Assembly (NCBI GenBank): GCA_964568355.1
Contig: CAZMRK010000300.1
Span: forward strand, 1-15,883
Origin: JAJPJX01 sp964568355
GTDB taxonomy: Bacteria > Acidobacteriota > Terriglobia > Bryobacterales > Bryobacteraceae
Direction: 5' to 3'
DNA length: 15,883 nt
The position numbers were made by a program, and so were the translations under genes. The stretch's first letter is position 1; each line of letters begins with the position of its first letter. The notes beneath the pieces are model-generated. The model searched no databases. It was not told the DNA's origin and saw only the letters and a program-made list of their open reading frames with translations. Positions 15,745 to 15,883 of the stretch are shown here, one piece after another.

Positions 15745-15883
15745 CCGGATGTTGCGGATATCCATGTTGCCGGAGAACTGGTCGCCGCCGTTCAGGTCGG
15801 TGATGGTGTGGCTGTAAGTATAGGCCAACTGGAAGCTGAGGCCGCGGGCGAAGCGCCGTTCACCGGTCACCTGTAAGCCGTTA
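15733..15883 (-). pseudogene. Receptor fragment in inverted orientation, running off the window
   Basis: Read from the right edge on the minus strand, 50 residues are typical of the barrel of the same receptor family: NGLQVTGERRFARG, then LSFQLAYTYSHTITDL, then GNMDIRNIRLDRG. The partial base before AAC fits a Tyr codon, giving the common YNGLQ. In intact receptors this block normally follows shortly after the point where the plus-strand gene stops making sense. The minus frame stays open far to the left, but past about 15733 it is only the shadow of the plus-strand gene. It is either an inverted piece of the same gene or an assembly chimera. Confidence 0.75.
15734..15757. repeat. Imperfect inverted repeat at the receptor inversion junction
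   Basis: CCGCGATCC (15734-15742) faces GGATGTTGCGG (15747-15757) across four bases; ATCC/GGAT and CCGC/GCGG pair, with unpaired bases between the two stems. The receptor orientation changes within this zone. Bases 15733-15744 can be read as TAIQ on the plus strand or LDRG on the minus strand, so a 12-base shared end is possible. Confidence 0.35.

Noticed and set aside
15745..15876. Last 43 codons and TAA stop of the plus-strand receptor frame
   Set aside because: These codons are the reverse complement of receptor coding sequence; the TAA is antisense to part of the GGC-TTA-CAG (Gly-Leu-Gln) codons. It is not a natural C-terminus.

Overview
The window is GC-rich, densely packed bacterial DNA. 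The best guess is an Acidobacteriota genome of the Solibacter/Bryobacter kind. The main clue is the large receptor at the right end: a carboxypeptidase-regulatory-like domain, an LNGRNF-type plug and a long barrel, a family strongly expanded in that phylum. The lineage is an inference from style, not from a marker gene. No tRNA, rRNA, CRISPR array, insertion sequence or phage gene was seen.

Layout, left to right. (1) 1-2742, minus strand: a four-gene run transcribed right to left, consisting of a proline-rich lipoprotein, an M24 Xaa-Pro aminopeptidase, accB (biotin carrier) and accC (biotin carboxylase, cut by the window edge). The genes overlap or nearly touch. accB and accC supply the first step of malonyl-CoA and fatty acid synthesis. 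(2) 2840-3979, plus strand: a secreted protein with a TonB-like C-terminal domain, divergent from the lipoprotein gene. (3) 4015-8369, minus strand: a tight run of a diacylglycerol/lipid kinase, an unrecognised 183-residue membrane protein, a zinc-free quinone oxidoreductase and an orphan sensor histidine kinase. (4) 8413-10404, plus strand: ligA, the NAD-dependent DNA ligase. A short convergent gap with two hairpins follows. (5) 10493-13136, minus strand: an overlapping pair made of a MoxR-type AAA+ ATPase and a 610-residue protein of unknown function. (6) 13243 to the right edge, plus strand: an Oar-like TonB-dependent receptor whose reading is broken near 15733-15744.

Two things deserve most attention. 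First, the last ~150 bases read as receptor sequence on the opposite strand, in the same family and just downstream of where the plus-strand receptor stops making sense. This is either an inverted segment (possibly a small DNA switch flanked by a 12-base inverted repeat) or a fold-back assembly chimera; sequence just beyond the window would separate the two. Second, the MoxR ATPase is paired with one large, uncharacterised partner and lacks the usual DUF58/VWA neighbours, so it is the best candidate here for an undescribed system. Smaller oddities are a lipid kinase whose conserved N-terminus has no ATG/GTG/TTG/CTG start, a receptor promoter that predicts an almost leaderless mRNA, and a TTG start for accC nested inside accB.
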